Assembly: GCA_002011215.1 (NCBI GenBank)
Contig: MTML01000064.1
Location: 1-64,000 of the forward strand
DNA from: Archaeoglobus sp. JdFR-24
Lineage (GTDB): Archaea > Halobacteriota > Archaeoglobi > Archaeoglobales > Archaeoglobaceae
DNA length: 64,000 nt
Direction of reading: 5' to 3'
The stretch's first letter is position 1. Every line of letters starts with the position of its first letter. The notes beneath the pieces are model-generated. The model had not been told where the DNA came from. It did not search any database and worked only from the letters and a program-made list of their open reading frames with translations. This document shows positions 17,288 to 27,718 of the stretch, one piece after another. Both the position numbers and the translations under genes were made by a program.

Positions 17288-19204
17288 ATGGCAAATAGAC
17301 TAAAAAACTCAAAAAGCGCATACCTCAGTGAGTGCGCAGAACAGCCTGTTGACTGGTACCCTTATTGTGATGAGGCTTTTAAGAGAGCTAAATTGGAAGA
17401 CAAACCAGTCTTAATTGATATTGGTGCTTCCTGGTGTCACTGGTGCCATGTAATGGACAAAGAGAGCTATAATGATCCCGAATTGGCAGCATTTCTCAAT
17501 GAGAACTTCATCTGTATAAAAGTGGACAGAGATGAGATGCCTCACGTTGACAGGAAATATCAGGAGGCTATTTCAGCTCTGACCGGTCAGGGCGGCTGGC
17601 CGCTGACAGTATTTGCGCTTCCCAGTGGTGAAGCATTTTATGGTGGTACCTATTTCCCGAAGGAGGATAGAGGTGGAATGCCTTCATTCATCAGAATCCT
17701 AAAGGCTGTACTCATGTCCTATAAAACAGACAGAGAGAAAACAGTAAATCTCGCAAAAGAAGTTTCAAAAGCTGTTCAGCAGAGGCTGAATATGGAACTT
17801 ACCGGGGAACTCGAATTTAAATTGATAGAAAGAGGAATAGATTCAATTTTAACCGCAGCAGACCCCGTTTACGGTGGATTTGGATTTAATCAAAAATTCC
17901 CGATGCCGACAGCGATTAGATTGCTCATAACCACGGAAAGCAAATTTGATGAGGGGTTGAAGGTCAGCGACCACACTCTTGATGAAATGTATGCTGGTGG
18001 AATTCATGATCACACATTTGGGGGCTTTTTCAGATATACGGTTGACAGAGAGTGGATTATCCCTCATTTTGAGAAGATATCTGTCGATAATGGGGAATTA
18101 CTTGTAAATTATTCGATCGCCTTCAGAAATACTGGAAGAGAGAGTTTTAAAGATGCTGCTGAGGGGATTTTCAGGTTCTGCGAGACCTTTTTAGATGCCC
18201 ATGATGGTTTTTATGCATCGATCGATGCTGATTTCAGGGGTGAGGAAGGTGGTTTTTACACCTACAGCTATTCTGAGCTCGAATCACTTCTTTCCCAGGA
18301 AGAGATGAGAGCTTTCAAACTTTACTATGGTATTTCTGAGACTGGCAATTTTGAGGGTAAAAATCATCTCAGAATTGAGGCAAGGAAAGAGGATGTCGCT
18401 GAAGAAATGCAGATTGATATCGATCAGCTGGATGAGATACTTGAAAATGGGCGGAATAAGTTGATATCTCAAAGAATCAAACACATAAACGAGCTAAACA
18501 TTGACAGAAATGTTTACACTTCCTATTCCTCGATAATCTTTTCAGGTTACATCTATTTTGGTCTGATTTTCGGGAGAGAAGACGCAGTACACAAGGCTGT
18601 TTCAAAGGTCAAAAGAATATTCAAGACAAGATTCGGAGATGTACTCGCGAGAAGAGACGATGGACTTGAGGGTCTGCTCGAGGATTACGCCTTCTTCACA
18701 TCTTCACTTCTGGATTGCTATACCGCTACCCTTGATTTCAGCTTTGTTGAGAGGGCAAAGGAGATCGTTCAGGTTGCAGTCGAGGAGTTCTACAGGCAGG
18801 ATACTTTCACAGATAAAGAAGGGATCACACAGTTTTTTGACGTGTCTTATCGCTCACCCCTTACACAGATGATTCAGAACACAAATTCCATTTCAATCCT
18901 CACAGGTGAGAGCCATTATTACGAAATGGCTGAAAGAGCTCTCAAAAAATATGCCGGTCTTGAGCACGGGCTGTACGATGCAGGTTACATGCTTTCGCTG
19001 AAGACATTTCTCAAACCTCTGATCGTTGAAGCCGAGGTTGATGAGTTGAAAATTCTGAACAGATACATCAACCACGATACAGTTTTCAAGGAGGGCAAAA
19101 CCTCCGTTTGCGTGGGAAACACATGCAGATATGCAAAAGATTCAAAAGAAATAGAGAAGATCCTGATTAAAGAAATGAATATCGGAAAATTGAATATAAA
19201 ATAA
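17288..19204 (+). CDS. DUF255 thioredoxin-domain protein (YyaL/SPATA20 family)
   Basis: The 638-residue protein begins with the family hallmark AEQPVDWYPYCDEA, then a thioredoxin-fold segment with WCHWCHVM and TGQGGWPLTVF. A long (alpha/alpha)6-barrel part related to sugar epimerases and glycosidases follows. The biochemical role of the family is unknown. Length is slightly below the usual 670-700. A weak GGTG ribosome binding site precedes ATG 17288, and three short AGGAAC-type repeats lie just upstream at 17234-17262. Confidence 0.93.
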   Translation: MANRLKNSKSAYLSECAEQPVDWYPYCDEAFKRAKLEDKPVLIDIGASWCHWCHVMDKESYNDPELAAFLNENFICIKVDRDEMPHVDRKYQEAISALTGQGGWPLTVFALPSGEAFYGGTYFPKEDRGGMPSFIRILKAVLMSYKTDREKTVNLAKEVSKAVQQRLNMELTGELEFKLIERGIDSILTAADPVYGGFGFNQKFPMPTAIRLLITTESKFDEGLKVSDHTLDEMYAGGIHDHTFGGFFRYTVDREWIIPHFEKISVDNGELLVNYSIAFRNTGRESFKDAAEGIFRFCETFLDAHDGFYASIDADFRGEEGGFYTYSYSELESLLSQEEMRAFKLYYGISETGNFEGKNHLRIEARKEDVAEEMQIDIDQLDEILENGRNKLISQRIKHINELNIDRNVYTSYSSIIFSGYIYFGLIFGREDAVHKAVSKVKRIFKTRFGDVLARRDDGLEGLLEDYAFFTSSLLDCYTATLDFSFVERAKEIVQVAVEEFYRQDTFTDKEGITQFFDVSYRSPLTQMIQNTNSISILTGESHYYEMAERALKKYAGLEHGLYDAGYMLSLKTFLKPLIVEAEVDELKILNRYINHDTVFKEGKTSVCVGNTCRYAKDSKEIEKILIKEMNIGKLNIK

Positions 19205-19234
19205 AATTAGGATGATATAGTTTGTACTCAGCAA

Positions 19235-20119
19235 TCACAGCATCTTTTTTATATGCTCAACCATGCTTTCAAATATTGCCCTGCCATCTCCAGAAACATT
19301 TTTGGGAACCTGTTCCAGAGTTCTATTTTCATGTTCTTCAAACTCCTGAAAGGCTTCAGAAAAGCAATCGAAATGCTGCCACTTCCAGAAAACCCTCTCC
19401 GGATGGGGCATTAAGCCGAAAACATTACCTTTAACATTACAGATGCCCGCGATGTTGTATATGCTGCCATTTGGATTCCACGGGTAGTCTGAATAGTTTC
19501 CATTTTCATCAACATATCTGAAAACGATCTGGTCATTCACAAGCAACCTTTTAATAAAGATGTTTTCAAGTCCCTTTGGAAAGATCACTTTACCCTCTGC
19601 ATGCGCTACAGGAAACATCACAATTTCCTTTTTCAACTTCTTCGTGAAAATGCATTTACTCGCATTCTCATGTTTTAACAAACTCGGTCTGCATTCAAAT
19701 CTATTTGAATTATTTATTCCAAGGGCCATCTCAGGCTTATCAGATAGGGGCCTGTCCTCATCAAAACCGGGAAGAGCTCCAAGCTCAGCAAGAACCTGAA
19801 ATCCATTGCATATCCCGAGCACAGGATAGCCTTCTCTTATAAAACTCTCAAGATCCTTTTTAAGGGCACTTTTAATTCTTGCAGAAAAAATTGCTCCAGC
19901 CCTGACATAATCACCTGCCGAGAAACCACCCGGGATCACTATTCCAGCATAATCAGAAAGTCTCCTTTTCTCTCGCTCCTTGATCATATCGCTGTAAAGC
20001 TGTTTGAGATGGATTGCTTCACTGAAAACTCCAAGCTCTTTAATCGCCTTCACTGTTTCATCCTCACAGTTCGTTCCTTCAATTCTCAACACAGCAATTT
20101 TAATATCTTCATCAATCAT
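19235..20119 (-). CDS. purQ: Phosphoribosylformylglycinamidine synthase, glutaminase subunit
   Basis: The 294-residue class I glutamine amidotransferase has the nucleophile Cys in LGICNGFQVL and the His/Glu pair in LMPHPER. It supplies ammonia to PurL for step four of purine synthesis. ATG 20119 is chosen because AAGGT lies 4 bases upstream and the conserved fold begins at IKIAVLRIEG. It is the last gene of purS-purL-purQ. Confidence 0.95.
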   Translation of the reverse strand: MIDEDIKIAVLRIEGTNCEDETVKAIKELGVFSEAIHLKQLYSDMIKEREKRRLSDYAGIVIPGGFSAGDYVRAGAIFSARIKSALKKDLESFIREGYPVLGICNGFQVLAELGALPGFDEDRPLSDKPEMALGINNSNRFECRPSLLKHENASKCIFTKKLKKEIVMFPVAHAEGKVIFPKGLENIFIKRLLVNDQIVFRYVDENGNYSDYPWNPNGSIYNIAGICNVKGNVFGLMPHPERVFWKWQHFDCFSEAFQEFEEHENRTLEQVPKNVSGDGRAIFESMVEHIKKML

Positions 20120-20165
20120 ACGTACCTTACCCCTTTTCTCCATTTTTTGCCTCATTTACTTCAAA

Positions 20166-22514
20166 CTACCACCCAGAAAACCTCGTCAAACCATCTCTCC
20201 ACAGCCTATCTGCCTCACTCACATCGATTTCAAAGCTGATTTCATCATCATTGAAGGATATTTCTCTGGCAGAAGTATATCCGAGATTGTTTGCTGTGAC
20301 ACCTCTTTTCAGCAGGAAAGCCACATAATCATCTGCATCTCCTTCTGATACCTCCACAAGCCATCGAGTGTTGGATTCCGAGAAAAGTTTTACGAAGGGT
20401 TTTCCCTCAATCCCTCTGAGGTCTATTTCAGCCCCCAGCCCACTGGCGATGCACATTTCAGCCACAGCCACAGTCAGACCCCCTTCCGAGAGGTCATGGC
20501 AGGAGTAAACTTTAAACTTCCTGAATGAATCAAGTAAAGTTTCCGAGTAGAGTTTTAGTTTTTCAGGGTCTGTTCGTGGCACCCTGAAGCTTTTTTGATT
20601 GGTCACTGCACAATAAAGGCTACCACCAAACTCAGCCGATGTTTCACCCACAAGAATCACTGCGTTCCCTCTTTTCTTGAAATAAGACGTGATTGCTCTC
20701 CTGACGTCTTCAACTATTCCTATTCCAAAGAGGGATGGTGTCGGAGCAACGGCAGAATAAGGTGTTTCATTATAAAAGCTCACGTTGCCGCTTACGCATG
20801 GAAGCTTCATTGTTGAGGCCATCCAGCCAAGAGCCTTAACACTTTCAACAAACTCACCCATCCTCTCCGGCTTTTCTGGATTTCCAAAGTTGAGACAATC
20901 CACGAAGGAGTGGGGTTTCGAGTTTACGGCAACAAGATTCCTTATCATCTCATCGAATGATGAGGCTGTCCCCCAGTATGGATCTATTTTCGTCATCCAG
21001 GGGTTCACATCTGCAGTTATCGCCAGCCCCTTCCATGAACTCGTTGGTTTAATGACTGCTGCATCTCCATGCCCTTCCCTGTTTATTTTTCCCTGAAGGG
21101 GTCTGAGTGCTGTTGATGCCCTTACTTGGTGATCATACTGCCTTACAATCCACTCCCTGCTTGCCACATTTGGATGCTGAAGCATTTCGCATAAAATCTG
21201 GAAGTAGTCTTGCGGCGGAGATATGCTTTCATCTCCCGTAATTTCTGGTTTTTTTGCATGATATGGCCTGCAGTATTCAGGGCCAGAAGTTACAAACTCT
21301 ATTTCCATATCGTACACCTTAAAGTCATTAAAGTAAACCCTTAGAGATTTCTCTGCTGTAACTCTGCCAATGATCGTTGCGGTAACGTCCCATTTATCAA
21401 AAACATACAGGACATCATCGACCATCTCTGGCTTTGCGGTGACGAGCATCCTTTCCTGACTTTCAGAGACCCAGATCTCCCACGGTGCCATACCCGATTC
21501 CTTGAGCGGGACTCTGTCTAAATAAACCTCAGCCCCATATCCGGCCGCGAGTGCCATTTCACCGACTGCACAGCTCAGTCCACCACCCCCAAGATCTTTC
21601 ATCCCTGTTATCAGCCTCTTATCCACTATTTCGAGGCATGCATGGATGAGTGGTTCCTTGATGATCGGGTTGCCCAGCTGAACCGCGCCCCTTGATTCTT
21701 CCTCGCTCTTTTCGCTCAGCTCGGCAGAAGCGAAGGTTACACCATGAATGCCATCCCTACCTGTCAAACCACCGGCAAGTATGAAGTAATCACCCTCTCC
21801 ACCAGCTCTGCTTGGAACTATGTTGTCTTTCCGGGCGATTCCAACACAACCAACATTAACAAGGCAGTTCGTAAGATATGTGTCATCGAAGAATACCATT
21901 CCAGCAACCGTCGGAATGCCCACTCTGTTACCATAATCCCTGATGCCAGAAACTACCCCGGTCAGGAGGTAGAGGGGATGTTTTGTTCCTCTTGGTATCT
22001 CAACATTGTCAGTATCCAGATTCCCAAAAAATAGTGGATCGATCAGTGCAACCGGCTGAGCTCCCATACACACAACATCTCTCAAAATCCCTCCGATACC
22101 CGTAGCTGCACCACCATAGGGCTCTATGGCAGATGGATGATTATGTGACTCAAAAGCAACTACATATGCATGCTCTTCGTCAAACTCAACAACTCCCGCA
22201 TCCTCTTTAATTGCGGAAATGACATAATCAGTCTCTAAATTAAAGATAAACTGCTTGAGATAATATTTTGAACTCTTGTAACAGCAATGCTCACTCCATG
22301 CCTGACCAAGAGCCTGCAGCTCAATATCGTAAGGGTTTCTCCCTTTCGATTTAAAATATTCCTTTATTTTCTTCATCTCATCCAGATTCAGAGCCAGACC
22401 AAGCTCATTACTGATTTTAATAAGCTCTTCGTCACTGGCAGATATTACGTCAACCTGATAGAGTGCAAAAGGAGCTTCAACCCTTTTAAAAATTTTTTCC
22501 AGCGATTTCGACAT
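20166..22514 (-). CDS. purL: Phosphoribosylformylglycinamidine synthase, catalytic subunit
   Basis: The 782-residue protein is the small-type PurL that needs PurS and PurQ. It has [17 protein letters not shown] near the N-terminus (ATP/substrate loop), the [13 protein letters not shown] repeat-half motif and the CHDLSEGGL motif in the second half. It makes FGAM from FGAR in the cytoplasm. ATG 22514 has AAAGGTG at good spacing; a TTG five codons upstream would swallow that site. It lies 22 bases after purS. Confidence 0.97.
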   Translation of the reverse strand: MSKSLEKIFKRVEAPFALYQVDVISASDEELIKISNELGLALNLDEMKKIKEYFKSKGRNPYDIELQALGQAWSEHCCYKSSKYYLKQFIFNLETDYVISAIKEDAGVVEFDEEHAYVVAFESHNHPSAIEPYGGAATGIGGILRDVVCMGAQPVALIDPLFFGNLDTDNVEIPRGTKHPLYLLTGVVSGIRDYGNRVGIPTVAGMVFFDDTYLTNCLVNVGCVGIARKDNIVPSRAGGEGDYFILAGGLTGRDGIHGVTFASAELSEKSEEESRGAVQLGNPIIKEPLIHACLEIVDKRLITGMKDLGGGGLSCAVGEMALAAGYGAEVYLDRVPLKESGMAPWEIWVSESQERMLVTAKPEMVDDVLYVFDKWDVTATIIGRVTAEKSLRVYFNDFKVYDMEIEFVTSGPEYCRPYHAKKPEITGDESISPPQDYFQILCEMLQHPNVASREWIVRQYDHQVRASTALRPLQGKINREGHGDAAVIKPTSSWKGLAITADVNPWMTKIDPYWGTASSFDEMIRNLVAVNSKPHSFVDCLNFGNPEKPERMGEFVESVKALGWMASTMKLPCVSGNVSFYNETPYSAVAPTPSLFGIGIVEDVRRAITSYFKKRGNAVILVGETSAEFGGSLYCAVTNQKSFRVPRTDPEKLKLYSETLLDSFRKFKVYSCHDLSEGGLTVAVAEMCIASGLGAEIDLRGIEGKPFVKLFSESNTRWLVEVSEGDADDYVAFLLKRGVTANNLGYTSAREISFNDDEISFEIDVSEADRLWRDGLTRFSGW

Positions 22515-22536
22515 AAAGACACCTTTCAAGATACCC

Positions 22537-22779
22537 TCAGAAGATCCAGTTAATTGAATATTTTTGGATTACCGGATTCGCTAACAGCTTCTCACACATG
22601 CTTTTGATTTCTTCTTCAGCCTTTTCTCTGCTTTCAGCATCGATCTCAATTCTGAAAACCTTTCTGGTGGATACGTTTTTTACATTCTGAAAACCAAGCA
22701 GTCTCAAAGCCTTTTTTGTCGACTCACCTTCCGGATCGGCAACACCTTCCTTAAGCTCAATGTATATATCTGCAATCAT
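22537..22779 (-). CDS. purS: Phosphoribosylformylglycinamidine synthase, PurS subunit
   Basis: This 80-residue small subunit bridges PurL and PurQ. It shows the PurS pattern: [17 protein letters not shown] at the start, [15 protein letters not shown] in the middle and a final strand. ATG 22779 is chosen because the family starts there and a TATA box lies 25 bases upstream, so the mRNA is likely leaderless. An open frame extends further upstream but has no homologous character. Confidence 0.93.
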   Translation of the reverse strand: MIADIYIELKEGVADPEGESTKKALRLLGFQNVKNVSTRKVFRIEIDAESREKAEEEIKSMCEKLLANPVIQKYSINWIF

Positions 22780-22800
22780 ATTAGCCCATTTCTCAAGAGA

Positions 22801-22810
22801 TATATAAAAC
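22801..22810 (-). promoter_or_regulatory. TATA box of the purSLQ operon
   Basis: On the minus strand, GTTTTATATA is centred about 25 bases upstream of the purS ATG at 22779. This sets a leaderless start for the three-gene purine operon. Confidence 0.65.
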
Positions 22811-23008
22811 AATTTTGAGAAGTTATTAACTGATTTATGCTGAGTTAAATACTGGATTGGATGAGTTGTCATAATCAAGGTTAGATAAAAATTTCAATTT
22901 CTAAAATGGTCAGGTTTTCGAACTTTCTGATCTTAAAGCTTATGATGGGGTAATAGCATACAACAGACCATGCATAGCAAAGATTTAACAAACAATTCGC
23001 AGCAAAAA

Positions 23009-23018
23009 GATATAAACC
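23009..23018 (+). promoter_or_regulatory. TATA box of the DUF554 gene
   Basis: GATATAAAC is centred about 25 bases upstream of GTG 23038 and there is no ribosome binding site, so a leaderless mRNA starting on GTG is likely. Confidence 0.6.
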
Positions 23019-23037
23019 CGAATTTCAGATTTTCTCT

Positions 23038-23709
23038 GTGTTTGGAACAATAGTCAATGCAATTGTGATAGTGATCGCAAGTATTTTCGGTGTCATAATA
23101 GGATCTAAACTAAGCAACAGGTTGAGAGAGTCTTTAATGCATGCTCTTGGACTGGTGGTGCTGGTCATTGGAATAACCATGGCAATAAAAACCAGCAATA
23201 TTGTTTTTCTCACCGTCAGCATACTGATTGGAACAGCCATTGGCGAGATTATTAATATAGAATTCAGACTCCAGAGAGTGGGAGAGAAGGTGGAAAGAAG
23301 ATTTGAAGGTTCAAAATTTGCGGAGGGGTTTGTTTCCTCGACTCTACTATTTTGTGTTGGTTCAATGGCAGTGATAGGGCCGATTCAGGAAGGTCTAACG
23401 GGAGATTCTTCGATATTGCTTACAAAGTCCATGCTTGATGGGGTTGCTGCGGTTGCTCTTTCTTCAACTCTCGGAATAGGTGTATTATTCTCATCAATCC
23501 CCGTTTTGATTTACCAGGGACTTTTTTCAATGCTTGCTATTTATGCAAGCAACTATATGTCGGAAATTGTTGTGAATGAGATATCTGCCACAGGAGGAAT
23601 ACTGATCATGGCTATTGGCCTCAGGCTCATGGAAGTCATAGATTTAAAGCCAGGTAATATGCTACCATCACTTTTGATTTCACCTGTTTTTATATCAATC
23701 TTTCACTAA
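23038..23709 (+). CDS. DUF554 family membrane protein
   Basis: The 223-residue protein has about seven hydrophobic segments and the DUF554 pattern: GTIVNAIVIVIAS at the N-terminus, IGTAIGEIINIE, and LLFCVGSMAVIGPIQEGLTGD. The last is the family's most conserved stretch. It is a small transporter-like membrane protein of unknown substrate. The GTG start is supported by the TATA box 25 bases upstream. It is followed, after 108 bases, by another membrane protein. Confidence 0.88.
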   Translation: MFGTIVNAIVIVIASIFGVIIGSKLSNRLRESLMHALGLVVLVIGITMAIKTSNIVFLTVSILIGTAIGEIINIEFRLQRVGEKVERRFEGSKFAEGFVSSTLLFCVGSMAVIGPIQEGLTGDSSILLTKSMLDGVAAVALSSTLGIGVLFSSIPVLIYQGLFSMLAIYASNYMSEIVVNEISATGGILIMAIGLRLMEVIDLKPGNMLPSLLISPVFISIFH

Positions 23710-23817
23710 TTTAAAAAATTTTAAAATCATTCTTATTAAGGATGATTCCTATCCATGCTAATAAAAATCTCGAAAGTTAACAAAAAGATATTATTTCATT
23801 AACGACTAAAATCTAAC

Positions 23818-24444
23818 ATGAATCTTGATGAGATTTATTCAGATGGAATTGATCTTGCAAGAAAACTCCTGGATGATGCAGGAAAGTTTCTAATTTTAGT
23901 AGCAATAGGGCTCATACCTGTAATTAACTTCACTCTCGCTGGTTTTGGTGCAAGGATAGTCAGAAGTGGTAGAAAAGAGATTCCAGCCCTAAATGACTAT
24001 ATTGGGATGTTTACTGAAGGATTAAAAATTGTACTCGTAAGCTTGATTTATTTCATCATTCCTGTGGCTTTGATTGTCGCGGGAATAGGTACCGCACTTA
24101 TTTCAGGAACGTTCGCCTCAATTCTTATTATAGCCGGAGGTGCTCTGTTCCTGTTTATTGCTCTGATAGCATCAATGGGTATACTCCACATGGTCGCAAA
24201 TAACGATATTGGAAAAGCATTTTCATTCAGAGAAATTCTTAACATAATACAGAATGTGGGCTGGGGAAAATACGTTGTCTGGATTATTACGATATGGGTA
24301 ACCTCATTAATAATTTCACCCATTTCCCAGATCACAGGTGCAGGATGGGTAATAACCGCTCTGATTGAGCCATTCTTTATAGTTTTCGCCGCTAGAACTG
24401 GATATCTAATCTACTCAGAAGGTGCTGCTATCGAAATGATTTAG
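23818..24444 (+). CDS. DUF4013-like membrane protein
   Basis: The 208-residue protein has a short cytoplasmic N-terminus, then about five to six membrane spans with the DUF4013 arrangement (PVINFTLAGFGARIVRSG near residue 40, then LNDYIGMFTEGLK). Such proteins are common in archaea and have no known role. It has no clear ribosome binding site; AT-rich sequence upstream fits a leaderless start. Confidence 0.75.
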   Translation: MNLDEIYSDGIDLARKLLDDAGKFLILVAIGLIPVINFTLAGFGARIVRSGRKEIPALNDYIGMFTEGLKIVLVSLIYFIIPVALIVAGIGTALISGTFASILIIAGGALFLFIALIASMGILHMVANNDIGKAFSFREILNIIQNVGWGKYVVWIITIWVTSLIISPISQITGAGWVITALIEPFFIVFAARTGYLIYSEGAAIEMI

Positions 24445-24488
24445 ATCGTCATTGCTTTAAGACTGCCTTAATATAAAACCCCTGATGA

Positions 24489-24535
24489 TCTTCAGTAACC
24501 GATTAATCTCACTTTCTTCAGTAACCGATTAATCT
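24489..24535. repeat. 21-bp direct repeat upstream of sir2
   Basis: A perfect 21-base repeat (core CAGTAACCGATTAATC) occurs at 24489-24509 and 24515-24535, separated by 5 bases. It lies 56 bases before the sirtuin start. It may be a duplicated regulator site or a local slippage duplication. Confidence 0.85.
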
Positions 24536-24590
24536 TCACTTCCGGTTCAGTTTTCAAAATAATTTTATTTTTTAATTTTCCAGCTATTTC

Positions 24591-25358
24591 ATGGAATCAA
24601 GTTTGCTCGAGAAAGCTGTATCTGAGATTAAAAAAGCTGAGTATGTTATCGCATTAACCGGTGCGGGAGTTTCTGCTGAGAGTGATATCCCAACATTCAG
24701 GGGAAAGGATGGCCTGTGGAATAAATATCGGCCAGAAGAGCTGGCCACTCCTGAAGCTTTTAGAAGAGATCCAAAACTTGTATGGGAATGGTATTCATGG
24801 CGGATGAGGCTCGTTTTCAGTAAAAACCCCAACCCTGCACATTTCGCCCTTGCAGAACTGGAAAAGACTGGAATTCTGAAATGTCTGATTACGCAGAATG
24901 TTGATGACTTGCATGAAAGGGCTGGAAGTAGCAAAGTTATTCACCTTCATGGCTCTCTGAGACTGATAAAATGTTCAAATCCAGCGTGTGGATATCATGC
25001 AGATAGCTCAACATATGTTGAGAGTTCATCTATTCAGGTCGGTAAGCTTCCGGAGTGTCCCGTTTGCAGTTCACTGCTCAGACCAGGAGTTGTCTGGTTC
25101 GGAGAGAGGCTCCCCCCAGACATTCTTATAAGGTCATTCGAGGAGGCTGAAAAAAGTGATTTGGTCCTGGTTATTGGAACTTCAGCCGTCGTACAACCCG
25201 CAGCGTCAATACCGCTCATAACGAAGAAGAAAGGTGGTAAGATAATTGAAATAAACCCGGATTCCACACCACTTACGTCCGTTTCAGATATTTCAATAAG
25301 GATGCCTGCAGGAGAAGCCCTCTCCAAAATAGTTGAGATCGCTAAAAACCAGAGCTAG
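24591..25358 (+). CDS. Sir2-family NAD-dependent protein deacylase
   Basis: This 255-residue sirtuin has the NAD motif GAGVSAESDIPTFRG, TQNVDDLHERAG, the catalytic His in HLHGSL and two zinc Cys pairs (CSNPAC and CPVC). WYSWRM contains the Tyr-x-x-Arg pair of class III sirtuins (SIRT5 type), which bind acidic acyl groups, so desuccinylase activity is likely as well as deacetylation. In archaea such enzymes act on chromatin proteins and metabolic enzymes. A 21-bp repeat lies upstream and a decayed transposable element follows. Confidence 0.95.
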   Translation: MESSLLEKAVSEIKKAEYVIALTGAGVSAESDIPTFRGKDGLWNKYRPEELATPEAFRRDPKLVWEWYSWRMRLVFSKNPNPAHFALAELEKTGILKCLITQNVDDLHERAGSSKVIHLHGSLRLIKCSNPACGYHADSSTYVESSSIQVGKLPECPVCSSLLRPGVVWFGERLPPDILIRSFEEAEKSDLVLVIGTSAVVQPAASIPLITKKKGGKIIEINPDSTPLTSVSDISIRMPAGEALSKIVEIAKNQS

Positions 25359-25369
25359 TGAGTCAACTT

Positions 25370-25826
25370 CTCCTGACTGAAGTCGGGAGCTTGCACATTC
25401 TACGTCCCTAGCCATGTTCACACCCACACACCATCCTCCAACACTCATCCTACTCCACATTGGACTCCCAGTATTGAAATCCGTTCGTCTTTGTGGAGAG
25501 GCTTGACTCAATAAACCAGAAGAAATGCTGTTCAAGAACAAATTGAGCAGGAACAAACACCACACACTTCCCTTCAGAAAGACATACAACTTCCTTGAAA
25601 CAAAACTGCTCTGGAACAATATATTCATGGATGGGGTCTATCCGTACAGAACGTCAACAACATGCTCCAGATGCGGAAAGAAAGGAGAAAGAAGTGGTAA
25701 GGAGTTTGACTGTAAAAAGTGTGGAAAGATTCATGCAGACCTGAATGCGTCCATAAACATAGCCAAAAGAGGTATTAAGAAATGGAGAAAAATGTTAGCC
25801 AATTCCACCCACGGTTAAAACCATGG
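25370..25826 (+). mobile_element. Decayed IS200/IS605-type (TnpB) element
   Basis: A hairpin at 25370-25389 (CTCCTGACT / AGTCGGGAG, one G-U pair) is followed by GCTTGCAC, as seen at ends of IS200/IS605 elements. A TnpB fragment comes next, then a hairpin at 25809-25826 (CCACGGTT / AACCATGG, one mismatch) that overlaps the tnpB stop. That is where the right-end guide-RNA scaffold normally lies. No transposase TnpA is present. The outer borders are unclear and may reach 25990. Confidence 0.75.
25525..25818 (+). pseudogene. tnpB: TnpB C-terminal fragment
   Basis: The 97-codon open stretch keeps only the end of TnpB: VYPYRTSTTCSRCG, a zinc ribbon with CSRCG and CKKCG, and HADLNASINIA with the last RuvC Asp. 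The first two-thirds of the nuclease, about 300 residues with the other RuvC acidic residues, is missing. It therefore cannot cut DNA. The preceding 166 bases encode nothing recognisable. Confidence 0.88.
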
Positions 25827-26019
25827 ATTCCTTGGTGAAACATTTGTGAAGAGAGTAGACTTAATATGGTCCTCTATCAAGTTTGCATTTCATAGTTCTA
25901 TCTATTTTATTGTAATCATATTTTACGAGATCTCATATCCACGCTTACACATGGAGACTTCCCGTCCGATTTAGTAAAAACTATTATAAGGGTATATGCT
26001 GAGGATTTTGAGACCGTAC

Positions 26020-27507
26020 CTACTCCCCAAAAAACGAGTCCAATGTTGCGATTTTACCTCTTTTCTTTCCTTTCGCTGATCGATTTTTGTCTTTTTCAGG
26101 CTCTTCAGGCTCTTCAGGTTCTGAGGTTTCTGAGAGTGGTTCATCAATTCTCTGAATTTTTTCCGATTGCTGATCCATCACTTTTATGCTTTCCGCCTCG
26201 TAGCCAGACATGAAACTCTCATCAACCCTGTGAAGTCCGTGCTCCTCTATAAATCTCTTTATTTCTTCGACCTTTTTCTTATCACCTATTATAAATTCAA
26301 GGTCTTCAGAGTCGAATTCATAGAAAGCTGAGATCTTCGCAGCTCTTTCAACATTTAAATGCCCTATCATCGCCTTAATTATAAAATACATTTCAGAATA
26401 TGCTTTCTTTGATGAGAGATGAGAATGCTTTCCTATTTTCTTAAGTATCCTTCTCAATCTGTCCCTTTTCGATCTTGAATAGAAATATTTCTGCCACATT
26501 GATGGTCTTTTATACCTTGTAAATCCTTTCTTCGCTTCCCTCTTGGCATGTTGAACACCAACAGTCATTAAAAAGCTTGCATACTTCCAGAGTCTGTAGT
26601 ACTGCCTCTTCCTTACTCTTCCGAGAAAAATGTCGGCTCTGGAAAGAATAAGAGTCCCTTTTAAAAACTCATCTCCCGAATATTCCAGGGGAAGATTTTC
26701 ACTCACCCACCAGATTATGTCCTCGGGTGTTTCATCCAGCAACATCGCCATGCTGTAAACTTCCGGATTTAAGCTCTTGAGAACCTTCTGCACAACTTTA
26801 AATATGTCGGTTTCCTGAGTTCTCATCGATACAACAACATCTTCCATTTTCAGATAATCTCTACCCTCAGTCACTGCTTGGAGGTCATTAATGGCAGCCC
26901 TCAAATCTCCACCCGAGTTCTTAGCGATCATCTCCAGAGCTTCTCTCTCGGCTTTTATACCTTCTTTCTGACAGATCTTCTGGAGAATCTTGATAATCGA
27001 TCTGTAGTTCATCCGTTTGAAATTTATTACCAAGCAGAGGTTTCTGAGGTCTGGAGAAAGGGCATAGAGGTCATTTGCAATGAGGATCAGAGGTTGCTTA
27101 GGTTTTTTCTTTATGATTTTTATAAGAGCTCTCTCGCCACCGGTATCCTCTCGCTTATGGATGTTGTCAACCTCATCGAGTATGATGAGTTTGAGTTTTC
27201 CTTTTGATGAGGATAAAAACTCTCCTTCATCACTTATTGTTTCGTTAAACGCTCCCTCTCCCACTATTTTACTTATCACCTGCCAGTTTCGCTGATCGCT
27301 GGCGTTAAGCTCCACCACTTCCCAGCCCATAGTGCTGGCAAGAGCGAGTGCAAGGCTAGTTTTACCTATACCTGGTGGTCCTGCAAGCATGAGGGGTTTC
27401 TGGTCTGGATTCCACTCTTTTGCCCACTTCAAAATTTTTGATAAAGTATCCCGACTGACCACAACATCATTCAAAGTTGAAGGTCTGTACTTTTCAACCC
27501 ACAGCAT
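26020..27507 (-). CDS. rfcL: Replication factor C large subunit
   Basis: This 495-residue clamp-loader subunit has Walker A GPPGIGKTS, Walker B LIILDEVDN, sensor 1 near DLRNLCLVINF and sensor 2 in GGDLRAAINDL. The charged C-terminus ends IATLDSFFGE, a PIP box that touches the PCNA clamp. With RfcS it loads PCNA at primer ends. It lacks the SRC motif, as usual for the large subunit. No rfcS is seen next to it. Confidence 0.97.
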   Translation of the reverse strand: MLWVEKYRPSTLNDVVVSRDTLSKILKWAKEWNPDQKPLMLAGPPGIGKTSLALALASTMGWEVVELNASDQRNWQVISKIVGEGAFNETISDEGEFLSSSKGKLKLIILDEVDNIHKREDTGGERALIKIIKKKPKQPLILIANDLYALSPDLRNLCLVINFKRMNYRSIIKILQKICQKEGIKAEREALEMIAKNSGGDLRAAINDLQAVTEGRDYLKMEDVVVSMRTQETDIFKVVQKVLKSLNPEVYSMAMLLDETPEDIIWWVSENLPLEYSGDEFLKGTLILSRADIFLGRVRKRQYYRLWKYASFLMTVGVQHAKREAKKGFTRYKRPSMWQKYFYSRSKRDRLRRILKKIGKHSHLSSKKAYSEMYFIIKAMIGHLNVERAAKISAFYEFDSEDLEFIIGDKKKVEEIKRFIEEHGLHRVDESFMSGYEAESIKVMDQQSEKIQRIDEPLSETSEPEEPEEPEKDKNRSAKGKKRGKIATLDSFFGE

Positions 27508-27718
27508 TCATTCAATGGTTTAACTGGGATATTTATTAACTTTAGCTTTAGCTTGGATTTGATGTTCGATGTTTAGTTTCTCAAATCACAAACATCTGGT
27601 TTGATTGAACACACCAGAGACAAACATTCAATCTGACTGAAAAAAGGAAAAAACACACGTAATCGAACAACTCAATTCGAGGTTACTTTTTTAATCAGTC
27701 AATGTTTTACAGAATGTG

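Noticed and set aside
25359..25826. Active TnpB/IS605 element
   Set aside because: The TnpB N-terminal two-thirds and TnpA are missing, so only a remnant is present.
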